A stretch of 48,489 nt of DNA from Coneutiohabitans thermophilus (GCA_034505235.1 JAPDQY010000020.1:1-48489); one strand, 5' to 3'. Positions 15,603 to 24,815 are shown, counted from the stretch's first letter. The notes: a model not told the origin generated them from the letters alone. Made by a program: numbers and translations.

Positions 15603-18038
15603 CTATTGCCCGCGCCCGGCCAGCATGACATAGATGGTGTGCAGGATGATCTTCAAATCCATGCGCAGCGACATGTTTTCGAGATAAAACAAATCGTATT
15701 GCAGCTTCTGCTTCACGTCTTCGAGCGTGGCATCATAGGCGCCCTTGATTTGCGCCCAGCCGGTGATGCCGGGCCGCACGCGCAGCCGCCGCGGGTAGAG
15801 CGGAATTTCCTTGCGCAGTTTTTCCACGAAATACGGCCGCTCCGGTCGCGGCCCGACAATGCTCATCTCCCCGCGCAAGACATTGAGAAACTGCGGCACT
15901 TCGTCCAACCGCCATTTGCGCAGGAACCGGCCCACCCGCGTGATGCGCGGATCATCCTTCTCCGCCCACTTTGGCCCGGTGAGCTGCTCGGCATTGGTCA
16001 CCATCGAGCGGAATTTGATCACTTCGAAAATGCGGCCATGCTTGCCCACCCGTTCCTGGCGATAAAATGTGCTGCCGGGCGAATCCAGCCGGATCGCCAG
16101 CGCGATCAGCAGCCACAGCGGCAGACCCAGCACGAGCACCAGCAGGGAGACGAGAACGTCGGTGGCACGCTTGGCCAGCCGTTCCCACGCCGGCATGTAT
16201 TGCGGCAAAATCTCGATCAGGGGGAAGCCGTAGATCTGATTGGTGCGCGCCTGACCGGTGATGATGCTGTAGAGGTCGGGCACGATTTTCAGGCTCACCG
16301 GCAGGCCGTCCGTCTGCGCGATGATCTTGACCAGCGCGTCTTGATCCTGCTTTTGCAGTGCGATCAGAATGTCCTCAACCTGATGACGCACTACAATATC
16401 GCCGAGGCGGTCAAGCACGCCCAGCACCGGTACGCCGTGAAAACGGTGCAGCCGGTCGGACTCGGTGGGCGCGACGAAGCCGATGACGCGATAGCCGAGG
16501 GCGGGATATTTGCTGATGTTTTGATACAACTCGCGCGCCTTTTGGCCCCAGCCCACAATCACGGTGCGGTGCAGGCCGATGCCGTTTTCGAGCAGACGGC
16601 GCTGGGTGGTGCGCAGCAGCATGCGCCCGGTGATTACTGCGCCGGCAACGATGAGCCAGTAACTCACCAGCAACATGCGGCCGCGTGAGATCGGGTTTGG
16701 CAGATCGCGTTCCCAATCGAACGTCAGCAAAAAGATCAGGAGCACGCCGCCCCCCACGATCTTGACGATCGCAAGGGATTCATCCAGACGGGAGGCGGCA
16801 TTCCAGGCGCCATATAAACCAAACAGCAGGAAGACCAAGAACCAGAAAACGAAGATGAGGTTGGCCAGAAAGAAAGCGTGTTCGAAATCCAGAATGGCGA
16901 ACAGGCCCAGCTCCGAGCGCAGATGCGCCCACACGAAAAAGGCCGCCGTGATGGCGACATAGTCGCTCAGGATCACCGCCGACTTTTCCACCCACTTGGG
17001 CAGGGCGGCACCCCAGCGTTTGCTCACCAGCAAGCCGGCCAGTGTGCCCATGCCAAAGCCCAGATGAATGACGGCCAGCACCACGGGCAGAAGGGGCAGA
17101 TACCGCAGCCGGCTGCGCAGCGCCAGGAGGGTTGCCAGGGTGAGATTGCCGGCGGCGTAAATCACACCAGCGGCAAGCAAACCGGTCGTCGCCCAGTCAG
17201 CGAGCGGGGTGAGCAGTGCCAGCGTGGCAACCACCAGGAGCAGCAGCGCCGGCAGCAGATGGTGCATGCGCACGGGTGTGCCGGTTCTTTTGGTGCGCAT
17301 GGCCCAGCCGTGGCCGTGCACACCAGTCCAGCCAAGCAAATCGAAAAGGTCTGCACGAATGGCGAGAGTCGATTGAATGCGGGGTGAGAAATAGAGGGAA
17401 TAGCCGTGTTGTTGCATGCGTGCCGCGGTGTCGTACTCATGGCCGGGCATTTCGTGTTCCAACACCCCGGCGGCGCTCAGGGCGGTGCGGCGGTAGGCAC
17501 CATGAATCAGGGCCTCGCGGCGCACGCCGCTGTGCGTCTCCTCCTGCGTGCCCGTGGGCAGCACCCATTTCGACGCCAATGCCATGCCGGCTGCCTGTTG
17601 CAACCAACCGGTGCCGCGATAGCACAGGCGTCCGCCCACGGCTGCACTGCCACTGGCTTGCATCACCGCAATGCTTTGTGCGATGAAGTCATCGGCCAGC
17701 ACGGCATTGGGCGCGAGCGGGATGACGACGTCCCCGGGAGGGGCGGCAGCGCGACGGGAGCGGGCGGTGCGAGACTTGGCATAAGTCCGCCGCACACGCA
17801 ACCCCGGGTTGTCGCGGGCGAAGGCACGGATTACCTTCTGTGCCGCCTCGTCCGGGGCGTCGGCGATGATCAGGATTTCGATGAGATGAGGGGGATAGGT
17901 TTGACGCGCGATGGAGGAGAGACATTCCGGCAAATACTGTGTCGCGCCCCGCAGGGGAATCACGATGGCGACCTGGGGGAGCGTCTCCTCGCGGGCAGGC
18001 ACTGCTGCAGACTGCTGGTCGGGGCTGGGCAAGGCCAT
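15603..18038 (-). CDS. Fused GT2-like domain and polyprenyl glycosylphosphotransferase (WbaP/WcaJ type)
   Basis: An 811-residue fusion. Residues 1 to about 250 form a family-2 glycosyltransferase-like domain (LPQVAIVIPLRGATQYLPEC), followed by membrane helices. From about 340 on it is a complete polyprenyl-phosphate hexose-1-phosphate transferase: further helices, a Rossmann-like CoA-binding-type segment (TVIVGWGQKARELYQ), then the catalytic bacterial sugar transferase domain with KRATDVLVSLLVL, FEVIKFRSM, WRLDEVPQFLNVLRGEMS, VGPRPERP and RPGITGWAQ. That enzyme starts glycan synthesis by putting sugar-1-phosphate on undecaprenyl phosphate. The GT2 part seems degenerate: the usual DXD-type position reads LAPNAVLADD. 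ATG 18038 was used, with GGAG upstream; TTG 18056 is an alternative. Confidence 0.9.
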   Translation of the reverse strand: MALPSPDQQSAAVPAREETLPQVAIVIPLRGATQYLPECLSSIARQTYPPHLIEILIIADAPDEAAQKVIRAFARDNPGLRVRRTYAKSRTARSRRAAAPPGDVVIPLAPNAVLADDFIAQSIAVMQASGSAAVGGRLCYRGTGWLQQAAGMALASKWVLPTGTQEETHSGVRREALIHGAYRRTALSAAGVLEHEMPGHEYDTAARMQQHGYSLYFSPRIQSTLAIRADLFDLLGWTGVHGHGWAMRTKRTGTPVRMHHLLPALLLLVVATLALLTPLADWATTGLLAAGVIYAAGNLTLATLLALRSRLRYLPLLPVVLAVIHLGFGMGTLAGLLVSKRWGAALPKWVEKSAVILSDYVAITAAFFVWAHLRSELGLFAILDFEHAFFLANLIFVFWFLVFLLFGLYGAWNAASRLDESLAIVKIVGGGVLLIFLLTFDWERDLPNPISRGRMLLVSYWLIVAGAVITGRMLLRTTQRRLLENGIGLHRTVIVGWGQKARELYQNISKYPALGYRVIGFVAPTESDRLHRFHGVPVLGVLDRLGDIVVRHQVEDILIALQKQDQDALVKIIAQTDGLPVSLKIVPDLYSIITGQARTNQIYGFPLIEILPQYMPAWERLAKRATDVLVSLLVLVLGLPLWLLIALAIRLDSPGSTFYRQERVGKHGRIFEVIKFRSMVTNAEQLTGPKWAEKDDPRITRVGRFLRKWRLDEVPQFLNVLRGEMSIVGPRPERPYFVEKLRKEIPLYPRRLRVRPGITGWAQIKGAYDATLEDVKQKLQYDLFYLENMSLRMDLKIILHTIYVMLAGRGQ

Positions 18039-18051
18039 GCGCTTCGCACTC

Positions 18052-18111
18052 CACAAAAGAAAACCACGAATTTCATCGGAAAAGCGGCAACAATCTGTGA
18101 AATTCGTGGTT
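18052..18111 (-). terminator. 14-bp perfect inverted repeat with U-tract after the sugar dehydrogenase
   Basis: AACCACGAATTTCA (18062-18075) pairs perfectly with TGAAATTCGTGGTT (18098-18111) across a 22-base loop. On the minus strand it is followed by TTCTTTTG. It fits a rho-independent terminator between the dehydrogenase and the fused transferase. The sequence also resembles dispersed CACGAATTTCA palindromic repeats, so it may be a repeat element used as a terminator. Confidence 0.55.
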
Positions 18112-18220
18112 CATTTTCAACGCTGAAGTGCAGCGGCTGGCGCCGGCACGGGCGGGATATGGTCATGCCACCGTGGTTGTCATCCTGGCAGCGCGGCGCA
18201 GGGCAAATCGGCCGGTTGCC

Positions 18221-19588
18221 TCAATGTTCCTCGTGATGGCGCATCACATCGGGGATCGAGTTGGTGCCGCAGCCGAGCTTCACCACTTTGCGCTTGTAGA
18301 GCTTGCCGTTGGCCGCGCCGTTGGTGGCATTGCGCGTGTCCACCACCAGCCTGGCGTTCTTGACGATCATTTCATAGTCGAAGGCGTCGTGGTTGGTCGC
18401 GATCACCACACAATCCGCGCTTCTGACCAATTTGGGGGTGAGCTTGCGGGACTGGTAGAGCTTGCCGTTGACTTTGAGGGTCGGCACCCAGGGATCGCTG
18501 TATTCCATTTTGCGGCCGCCGCGATTGTAGAGCAATTCCATCAGCTTCACCGCCGGCGAATTGCGCGTGTCATCGACATTTTTCTTGAAGGCGGCGCCCA
18601 AAACCAAAATCTTGGCATCGCGGATGGCCACGCCGTGATGCGAGAGCGAGCGGATGATCAGATCCAGCACGTAATAGGGCATGTTTTCGTTGGTCTGCGC
18701 CGCCAGCTCGATGAAACTGGTGTGAAAGTCATACTCGCGCGCCTTCCAGCTCAGATAGTAGGGATCGACCAGGATGCAGTGGCCGCCAATGCCGGGCCCG
18801 GGCCAGAAGGGCATGAAACCGAAGGGTTTGGTCGAGGCCGCCTGCACCACTTCCCAAATATCGACGCCTTCCATGCGGTCGCAGAGCTGCGCCAGCTCGT
18901 TGACCAGCGCGATGTTGACCGAGCGGAAGATGTTCTCCAGCAGCTTGGTCATTTCCGCGGCTTTGGGGTTGGAAAGTTCGTGCACTTCGGAGACCACCTT
19001 GCGGGAAATGGCCGCCGCCAGTTTTGTGCACTTTTTGGTCACGCCTCCCACCACCACCGGCGTGGTTGCCGTGGTGAATTTTTTGTTGCCGGGATCGATG
19101 CGTTCGGGGGAAAACGCCAGGTAAAAGTCCTTGCCCACGGTGAGTTTTTGCGCCTCCAGGATGGGCTGCACCACTTTCTCGGTGGTTTCGGGGTAGGTGG
19201 TGGATTTTAGGATGATCAACTGATCTTTGCGCAGGCCGGAGGCGATGCCGTTGGCCGCACTCACGATGTAGGAGACATCCGGTTCCTTGTTGTTGGTGAA
19301 GGGCGTGGGCACGCAGATGAAGATGACATCGGCCTTGCCGATGTTTTTGAAATCGGTCTGGCCCTCCAGCTTGCCGGCCTTGACCAGCTCCGCCAGCTTG
19401 TTGCTGTCAACGTCATCGATGTAGTTCTGGCCTTTGTTGAGTTTGGTGATCTTGCGCTCATCCAGATCGATGCCCACGGTGTCAAAACCGGCGCCGGCAT
19501 ATTCCACGGCCAGGGGCAGGCCGACGTAGCCCAGGCCGATGACGGCAATCTTCGCGCTTCCGTTTTCGATTTTCTGTTCGAGGGTCAC
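18221..19588 (-). CDS. Nucleotide sugar dehydrogenase (UDP-HexNAc 6-dehydrogenase, WbpA/WecC type)
   Basis: NAD-dependent enzyme that oxidises C6 of a UDP-sugar to a uronic acid in two steps. The 455 residues include the Rossmann motif KIAVIGLGYVGLPLAVEYA, the substrate region FSPERIDPGN, and the catalytic cysteine in GPGIGGHCILVDPYYLSWKA. The sequence around that cysteine, with FWPGPGIGGHC and YYLSWKARE, fits the UDP-GlcNAc/ManNAc dehydrogenase branch more than UDP-glucose dehydrogenase. GTG 19588 was preferred over ATG 19618 because AAGGAG lies 7-8 bases before it (19601-19596). It supplies a HexNAc-uronate to the glycan made by this locus. Exact substrate is inferred. Confidence 0.88.
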   Translation of the reverse strand: MTLEQKIENGSAKIAVIGLGYVGLPLAVEYAGAGFDTVGIDLDERKITKLNKGQNYIDDVDSNKLAELVKAGKLEGQTDFKNIGKADVIFICVPTPFTNNKEPDVSYIVSAANGIASGLRKDQLIILKSTTYPETTEKVVQPILEAQKLTVGKDFYLAFSPERIDPGNKKFTTATTPVVVGGVTKKCTKLAAAISRKVVSEVHELSNPKAAEMTKLLENIFRSVNIALVNELAQLCDRMEGVDIWEVVQAASTKPFGFMPFWPGPGIGGHCILVDPYYLSWKAREYDFHTSFIELAAQTNENMPYYVLDLIIRSLSHHGVAIRDAKILVLGAAFKKNVDDTRNSPAVKLMELLYNRGGRKMEYSDPWVPTLKVNGKLYQSRKLTPKLVRSADCVVIATNHDAFDYEMIVKNARLVVDTRNATNGAANGKLYKRKVVKLGCGTNSIPDVMRHHEEH

Positions 19589-19691
19589 AGGTGCACTCCT
19601 TCCAATGGTTATCCTCAAAAAAGTACGAGCCTACCCACAGGCGGCTTTGGAAATGATGAATGCTTGACTCAGGTTGAACTTGATCCGGAGG

Positions 19692-19715
19692 AAAAAAATC
19701 GTGCCTCGGGCGAGG
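19692..19715 (-). terminator. Possible rho-independent terminator after rmlB
   Basis: On the minus strand CCTC-GCCC-GAGG (19715-19704) is followed, after five bases, by seven T (19698-19692). It lies about 30 bases after the rmlB stop. The stem is only four base pairs, so this is tentative. Confidence 0.4.
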
Positions 19716-19745
19716 GGTTCAAACAGGGCAGGCATGAACGCGACG

Positions 19746-20750
19746 TCACAATGACTTGCCATAGTTCTTGCGATAAAACTCGAGATATTCACCGCTTTTC
19801 AATTTTTCCCACCACCAGCGATTCTCCACGTACCAATCGATGGTCTGTGCCAGCGCGTTTTCCAGCGTGTGCCGCGGCCGCCAGCCCAGTCTGGCAAGTT
19901 TGCTGCAATCCACCGAATAACGGCGGTCGTGGCCCAGGCGGTCGGTGACGAAGGTTTTGAGCGACGCCGGTTTGTTCAGTCGGGCCAGGATGAAATCTGT
20001 GATCTCCAGATTGGTGCGCTCATTGCCGCCGCCGATGTTGTACACCTCGCCGGGCCGGCCGTGCTCCATCAGAAAGTGAATGGCATCGCAATGATCTTCC
20101 ACATAGATCCAGTCACGCACATTTTTGCCGTCGCCGTAAATCGGCAGCGGCTTGTCCTCGATGGCATTGGTGACAAACAACGAAATCAGCTTCTCGGGAT
20201 ATTGATACGGCCCGAAGTTGTTGGAGCAACGCGTGATGATAACCGGCAGACCGTAAGTGACGAAGTAGGAATAGGCCAGCCGGTCGGCCCCTGCTTTCGA
20301 GGCCGAGTAGGGACTGGAGGGCATCAGCGCATCGGTCTCCTTGAACGAGCCTTGCGCGATGCTGCCGTAGACTTCGTCGGTGGAAATCTGAATGAACCTG
20401 CTGACGCCGTGGCGGCGGCTGGCATCCAACAGCACGAAGGCGCCGAACACATCGGTGCGGATGAATGCATCCGGGCTGCCGATCGAACGGTCGACGTGGC
20501 TTTCCGCCGCAAAATTCACCACCACCTCGACGCCCGGCAACAGTTCATCCACCAGGCCGGCATCACAAATGTCGCCCTTCACGAAATGATAGTTGGGATG
20601 GCCCTGGAGGTCGCGCAGATTCTCGAGGTTCCCGGCATAAGTGAGTTTGTCGAGATTGATGACCGCGACGTCGTCATGCCGGCGCAGGAGATAATGAATG
20701 AAATTGCTGCCAATGAAGCCGGCACCGCCGGTCACGAGGATTTTATGCAT
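19746..20750 (-). CDS. rfbB: dTDP-glucose 4,6-dehydratase
   Basis: Converts dTDP-glucose to dTDP-4-keto-6-deoxyglucose, the branch point to rhamnose and other deoxysugars. The 334-residue short-chain dehydrogenase-like enzyme has the NAD motif TGGAGFIGSNF (about residues 7-17), FAAESHVDRSI, the catalytic region STDEVYGS, YSASKAGADRL with the YxxxK pair, and TRCSNNFGPYQ, all diagnostic of RmlB. ATG 20750 (MHKILVTGG) has a GGAAGGGA ribosome-binding site. rmlA, rmlC and rmlD are not in the window, so the final sugar cannot be deduced. It has its own promoter at 20825-20853. Confidence 0.95.
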   Translation of the reverse strand: MHKILVTGGAGFIGSNFIHYLLRRHDDVAVINLDKLTYAGNLENLRDLQGHPNYHFVKGDICDAGLVDELLPGVEVVVNFAAESHVDRSIGSPDAFIRTDVFGAFVLLDASRRHGVSRFIQISTDEVYGSIAQGSFKETDALMPSSPYSASKAGADRLAYSYFVTYGLPVIITRCSNNFGPYQYPEKLISLFVTNAIEDKPLPIYGDGKNVRDWIYVEDHCDAIHFLMEHGRPGEVYNIGGGNERTNLEITDFILARLNKPASLKTFVTDRLGHDRRYSVDCSKLARLGWRPRHTLENALAQTIDWYVENRWWWEKLKSGEYLEFYRKNYGKSL

Positions 20751-20824
20751 GATCCCTTCCTTGGTTGAGTTCGCCACTGCCGTCACGGAAGCGCTCCCGT
20801 TGCCGGGCTTGCAAAAGGGTGGCG

Positions 20825-20853
20825 AATTTAAACACGACTGTTTCGAAAGTCAA
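20825..20853 (-). promoter_or_regulatory. Predicted sigma-70 promoter of rmlB
   Basis: On the minus strand, -35 TTGACT (20853-20848), a 17-base spacer and -10 TAAATT (20830-20825), about 75 bases upstream of the rmlB ATG. Closely similar to the rpmH and fbp promoters. Confidence 0.6.
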
Positions 20854-20965
20854 CAGTGGCTTCACTTGACCGTTCCAGTATGAGAAACTGTGACAGGCGG
20901 GCGGACAGCAGCGGGCGCCCTGGCCGCCCGCTGGCTGGAGTGTCAGGTATTTTATCATCATCGCG

Positions 20966-22648
20966 TTAGGCTGGTGCACGCAGCACGCGGCCCGCCAGCG
21001 CGCCAGTAAATTTTTCCCGGTCGATGACGAGTTGGCCGTTCACAACAACAAAAGGGATGCCAGCCGGATACTGATGTGGCTGCGACCAGGTGGCGCGATC
21101 CGCAACAGTTTGGGGATCAAAAGCCACTACATCGGCCCAGTATCCGGGTTTGAGCATGCCGCGCTCGGCCAGCCGCAAGGTTTGCGCGGGCAGCGCGGTC
21201 AGTTTGCGCACCGCTTCGCCCAGCGTCATGATGCCCTGCTCGCGCACGTATTTGCCCAGCACCCGCGGAAAAGTCCCATAGGAGCGCGGATGGGGGTGAC
21301 CGCTGTGCAACACGCCCTGCTCCGCCAGCGCCGCGCCATCACTGGCCGGCATGCAGTAGGGATCCGCCAGCAGTCGGGCGGTATCCTCTTCTGGCATGGC
21401 AAAGCCCACCATCCCGCCTCCGCCCTTTTCAATCAGAAGAAATTGCACCAGCAGATCAAAGGGATCCGCGCCTGAGCGCGCCAGTTCGGCAAGATTCATA
21501 CCTTCATACTCCCTGCGGCGCGGATGATTGGGCAGGCTGGAGATCATTACCGATTGCCAGCCGCCGATCTTGTCGGCTTCGTATTGGACCAGCGGCCGCA
21601 ATTGCGCGCGTGTCTCCGCATCCTGCAGGCGCTGCAGGAACGCTTCATTGCCGCCGGCACGCGCCCACAGCGGGAAAAGCGAGGACAATCCCGTGGCATA
21701 AGCGGTGTAGGGATAGCGATCGCAGGTTACACGCAGGCCGGCCTGCCGCGCGGCCGCCAGCATGGCCAGCATCTCCGGTTGTTTGTGCCAGTTTTGGTGG
21801 CCGGACGCCTTGATGTGGGAAATATTGAGCGCCACGCCCGCCTCCTGGGCAATGCGAATCGCTTCCGCCACTGCTTCCAGCAGGGTGTCGTCTTCATTGC
21901 GCATGTGGGTGGAGTAGATCGTCCGGCCCGTAGCGGTCCGGCACAACGCAATGATCTCCTCGGTGCTGGCAAAGCTGCCCGGGGTGTATTCCAATCCCGA
22001 AGAAATGCCGCAGGCACCCTGTTGCAGGGCCGTACGCAGCAGCGTCTGCATCTGCGCGATTTCCTCCGGCGTGGCAGGACGATCCTCCAGGCCGACCACG
22101 AGCTGGCGCAGCGTGCCCTGCCCCACCATGCTGGCGGCGTTGCTGATCAGCCCGCCGGCTTGCAGGCGCCGAAAGTAGCCGGTGAAATCCTGCCAGTCGA
22201 CCGTGAGACCGAAGCGCTTGCTGAGCTCGGCATGCAGCTCGGCGCGCATTTTTTCATTCAACGGTGCCAGCGAATCGCCGTCCTGCCCAAGAATTTCCGT
22301 GGTGACGCCCTGCCGGATTTTCGACTGTGCTTCACCGCCGAGCAGCAGCTCTTCATCGCTGTGGCTGTGGAAGTCGATGAAGCCGGGCGCCACCGCCAGC
22401 CCGCTGACGTCGAGCTTGTGTTTGGCGCTGCGGTCGCGCAGATCGCCGATCGCAGTGATGCGGCCATTCTGCACGCCCAGGTCGCTGCGCATGCCGTCCC
22501 GGCCGCTGCCGTCATAAAGCAAACCGCCGATCAGCAGCAGGTCGAATTCGTACCAGGGGGCGCAGGCTGCGGCGAGCAACGGCGTCGTCGCCAGCGCGCC
22601 GGCCAGGCCGGTTTGCAGGAACTCCCGGCGGGAATATTGTTTGGCCAT
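20966..22648 (-). CDS. Tat-exported N-acyl-D-amino-acid deacylase family amidohydrolase
   Basis: A 560-residue metal-dependent amidohydrolase. The N-terminus MAKQYSRREFLQTGLAG is a twin-arginine signal, followed by a possible lipobox (LLAAACAP), so it is probably exported and perhaps lipid-anchored. The amidohydrolase core shows VAPGFIDFHSHSDEE (metal-binding HxH), GQDGDSLAP, GISSGLEYTPG, YSTHMRNED and NISHIKASG, which fit the D-aminoacylase group. The normal substrate is an N-acyl-D-amino acid; dihydropyrimidinase-like alternatives are less likely. ATG 22648 has GGGAGG upstream and a promoter at 22675-22703. It is divergent from the SpoIIE-type phosphatase gene. Confidence 0.88.
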   Translation of the reverse strand: MAKQYSRREFLQTGLAGALATTPLLAAACAPWYEFDLLLIGGLLYDGSGRDGMRSDLGVQNGRITAIGDLRDRSAKHKLDVSGLAVAPGFIDFHSHSDEELLLGGEAQSKIRQGVTTEILGQDGDSLAPLNEKMRAELHAELSKRFGLTVDWQDFTGYFRRLQAGGLISNAASMVGQGTLRQLVVGLEDRPATPEEIAQMQTLLRTALQQGACGISSGLEYTPGSFASTEEIIALCRTATGRTIYSTHMRNEDDTLLEAVAEAIRIAQEAGVALNISHIKASGHQNWHKQPEMLAMLAAARQAGLRVTCDRYPYTAYATGLSSLFPLWARAGGNEAFLQRLQDAETRAQLRPLVQYEADKIGGWQSVMISSLPNHPRRREYEGMNLAELARSGADPFDLLVQFLLIEKGGGGMVGFAMPEEDTARLLADPYCMPASDGAALAEQGVLHSGHPHPRSYGTFPRVLGKYVREQGIMTLGEAVRKLTALPAQTLRLAERGMLKPGYWADVVAFDPQTVADRATWSQPHQYPAGIPFVVVNGQLVIDREKFTGALAGRVLRAPA

Positions 22649-22674
22649 CTTTCCTCCCGTGACAAAGTTGGCGC

Positions 22675-22703
22675 AATATAGCCGCAGCCCGCTGCAGAAG
22701 CAA
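22675..22703 (-). promoter_or_regulatory. Predicted promoter of the D-aminoacylase-like gene
   Basis: On the minus strand, -35 TTGCTT (22703-22698), 17-base spacer, -10 TATATT (22680-22675), 27 bases upstream of the chosen ATG. Prediction by eye. Confidence 0.5.
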
Positions 22704-22882
22704 GGGCATTTCCGGCACAATTGCGCGGGCGTGATGTATGACGGAGAGCACCATCATCCTGAGGGCAGGAGGGCGGCTGCAATCTGACCGAGAAAAAATC
22801 CAGCGAAATACATCTTGTGGATTTGGATTCTGTGCCTATCTTATTGTCCAGCCGCCAGCCACGAAATTGCCAGGGGCAAGCC

Positions 22883-24583
22883 ATGCGCTGCACTCAGTGT
22901 CAAGCCGAAAATCCCACCCAATTTCATCATTGCGGCAATTGCGGAGCGCCGTTGTTCCTCGCGGCCCTCAAGGAAGTGGGGGAGAAAGAGGAGACCGCCA
23001 CTTACTACATTTATGCCGAGGGCGCCACGCTCGGCCGCCATTATGACAATACCATCGTCCTGCTTGATCCCTCGGTCTCGCGCACGCATGCGCGCCTGGA
23101 GTTCCGCGACGGCCGGTTCTACATTCAAGACCTGGGCAGCAGCAACGGCGTGCTGGTAAACGACAGCAAAGTCGACCGTCGCGAATTGAAGGATTTTGAC
23201 CTGCTCACCATCGGCAACATCATGCTGCTGTTCCGCACCACCGAGCTGGCGAAAAGCGGGCAGAATCGCGTGCTGCTCACCCAGGACAGGTTTCTCGCGG
23301 CCATCAAAGACATCGGGGACAGCGCCAAGTCGGCCGCGCTCTCCCAGCGTGTGCTCGAAATCGCCGCGGAGTTCGCCGTCACCCTCACGCGCGCCGAGCG
23401 CGCCATCATCTTTCTCTATGATCGCAGCCTGAACTTGAAACCGGCGGTGTTTCACAATGTCTCCAGGGGGGAGTTGCAGCGTGACGAATTCGCAGTCAGC
23501 CGTTCGACCATCGAGCAGGCGCTGAGCACCGGCGAACTGGTGATCCGGGAGCCTGACCGGCAGAGCGCCAATCACAGCATGATCGCACTCAACCTGCACA
23601 CCATCATCTGCCTGCCGTTGAAATCGCCGCATGCGCTCGAGGCCTCCACCGCGCATGATGCCGAGACCACCGGCCACTTTGCCAAAGGCATGATCTTTGG
23701 CGTGCTTTACCTCGACAGCCGCCGGCCGCTCAAAGGCCTGCCCGAGCACCGCCGCACGATGCTGCAGGTGCTGGCGGATCAAACCTCGCTCGCCATTGAA
23801 AATGCCCTGCTGCAGCGGGAAATGGCCGAGAAGCAGCGCCTCAAGAAGCAGATGCGCGCCGCCAGAGCGGTGCAGCAGCGCCTCTTTCCCGATCCCGAAT
23901 ACTCCCATCCCGGCTTCGAGATGGCGTTTCACTTTGCCGCGGCGCAGCAGATTGGCGGAGATTACCTCAATTTCATTCCGTTGAGTGAGACCCGCTTTCT
24001 GATAGCGATTGGCGATGTGGTGGGCAAGGGCCTGCCCGCGGGCCTGGTGGTGATGACGCTGCACGGCGGATTGTATTCGGAGATTTCGCATCGTCAGGAA
24101 CTGCCGGCGATGATTCGCAATCTCGACCGCCTCATCTACGAATATGCCCAGGGCAAAGTCTTCGTCACATTTTTTCTCGGGATCTTGGATGTCGAGGCGA
24201 AACGGCTGGAGTTCTCCAGCGCCGGTCATAATCCCCCGCTGTTGCGCCGTCTGCCCGGCAAGGAGTGGGAAGAGGTGCGGGCGGAGGGCATTCCCTTGGG
24301 ACTCGATCCCACCACGCCCCGCTTCGTCGAAACACTCGATTTGCAAGCCGGCGACCTGCTGTTGTTCTACACCGACGGCATCACCGAAGCCAGGACCAAG
24401 GACCGCAAACAGTTTGGCGTGGCGGGACTCAGGCACGTGGTCGATGGCTGGCTGGCGACTCAAAGCAGGACGCCTCTGACCCTCGCCGTGCTGGTGAAGG
24501 AAGTGTTCGCCGCCGTGCAACGCTTCACCGGCAGCCGGCAATTCGAAGATGACACCACGCTGATGGCAGTTGCTGTGAAGTGA
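22883..24583 (+). CDS. Zinc-ribbon/FHA/GAF/SpoIIE-type serine phosphatase
   Basis: A 566-residue cytoplasmic signalling protein with four parts. (i) A zinc ribbon, CTQC...CGNC (C3, C6, C17, C20). (ii) An FHA domain, about 40-125 (TLGRHYDNTIVLLDPSVSRT, LGSSNGVLVND), which binds phosphothreonine peptides. (iii) A GAF domain, about 145-310. (iv) After a short coiled coil, a PP2C/SpoIIE phosphatase, about 345-566, with metal ligands in GGDYLNF, GDVVGKGLPAGL and FYTDGITEAR. RsbU-like enzymes of this type dephosphorylate anti-anti-sigma factors. No anti-sigma partner or kinase is adjacent. ATG 22883 begins the zinc ribbon; the upstream in-frame ATG at 22817 lacks support. Confidence 0.9.
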   Translation: MRCTQCQAENPTQFHHCGNCGAPLFLAALKEVGEKEETATYYIYAEGATLGRHYDNTIVLLDPSVSRTHARLEFRDGRFYIQDLGSSNGVLVNDSKVDRRELKDFDLLTIGNIMLLFRTTELAKSGQNRVLLTQDRFLAAIKDIGDSAKSAALSQRVLEIAAEFAVTLTRAERAIIFLYDRSLNLKPAVFHNVSRGELQRDEFAVSRSTIEQALSTGELVIREPDRQSANHSMIALNLHTIICLPLKSPHALEASTAHDAETTGHFAKGMIFGVLYLDSRRPLKGLPEHRRTMLQVLADQTSLAIENALLQREMAEKQRLKKQMRAARAVQQRLFPDPEYSHPGFEMAFHFAAAQQIGGDYLNFIPLSETRFLIAIGDVVGKGLPAGLVVMTLHGGLYSEISHRQELPAMIRNLDRLIYEYAQGKVFVTFFLGILDVEAKRLEFSSAGHNPPLLRRLPGKEWEEVRAEGIPLGLDPTTPRFVETLDLQAGDLLLFYTDGITEARTKDRKQFGVAGLRHVVDGWLATQSRTPLTLAVLVKEVFAAVQRFTGSRQFEDDTTLMAVAVK

Positions 24584-24797
24584 AAGCCAATCCGTCTGCC
24601 GAGGTGGTCCAGACCGGCAATTGTTACGGGCCCGGCGCCTCATTCCGGTCGGACAGTATGCAGTGATGAATGTCCTCTTAAAAATTATCGCATGAGAAGC
24701 ATGCGGAACGCACGGGGCAGCAACCCTCCCAAGTCCGGCCTGTCAAACCACCTGCCGAACGCCCTGCCATTAAATGAATAACTCATCTTCCGAGCGG

Positions 24798-24815
24798 CGG
24801 CTTTGCCGTTTTTTT
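24798..24815 (+). terminator. Possible terminator after the phosphatase gene
   Basis: CGGC-TTT-GCCG (24798-24808) is followed directly by seven T (24809-24815). The stem is short, and the site is over 200 bases after the stop codon, so confidence is limited. Confidence 0.4.

Noticed and set aside
22841..24643. 600-codon open frame antisense to the phosphatase gene
   Set aside because: The plus strand encodes a complete four-domain protein with catalytic residues; the antisense frame shows low-complexity shadow composition.
24690..24770. Possible riboswitch (c-di-GMP-I-like strings GCACGGGGCA and CCGGCCT)
   Set aside because: The GNRA loop, the receptor helix and the conserved GGGACGCAAAGCC block are absent; it is only a superficial resemblance.
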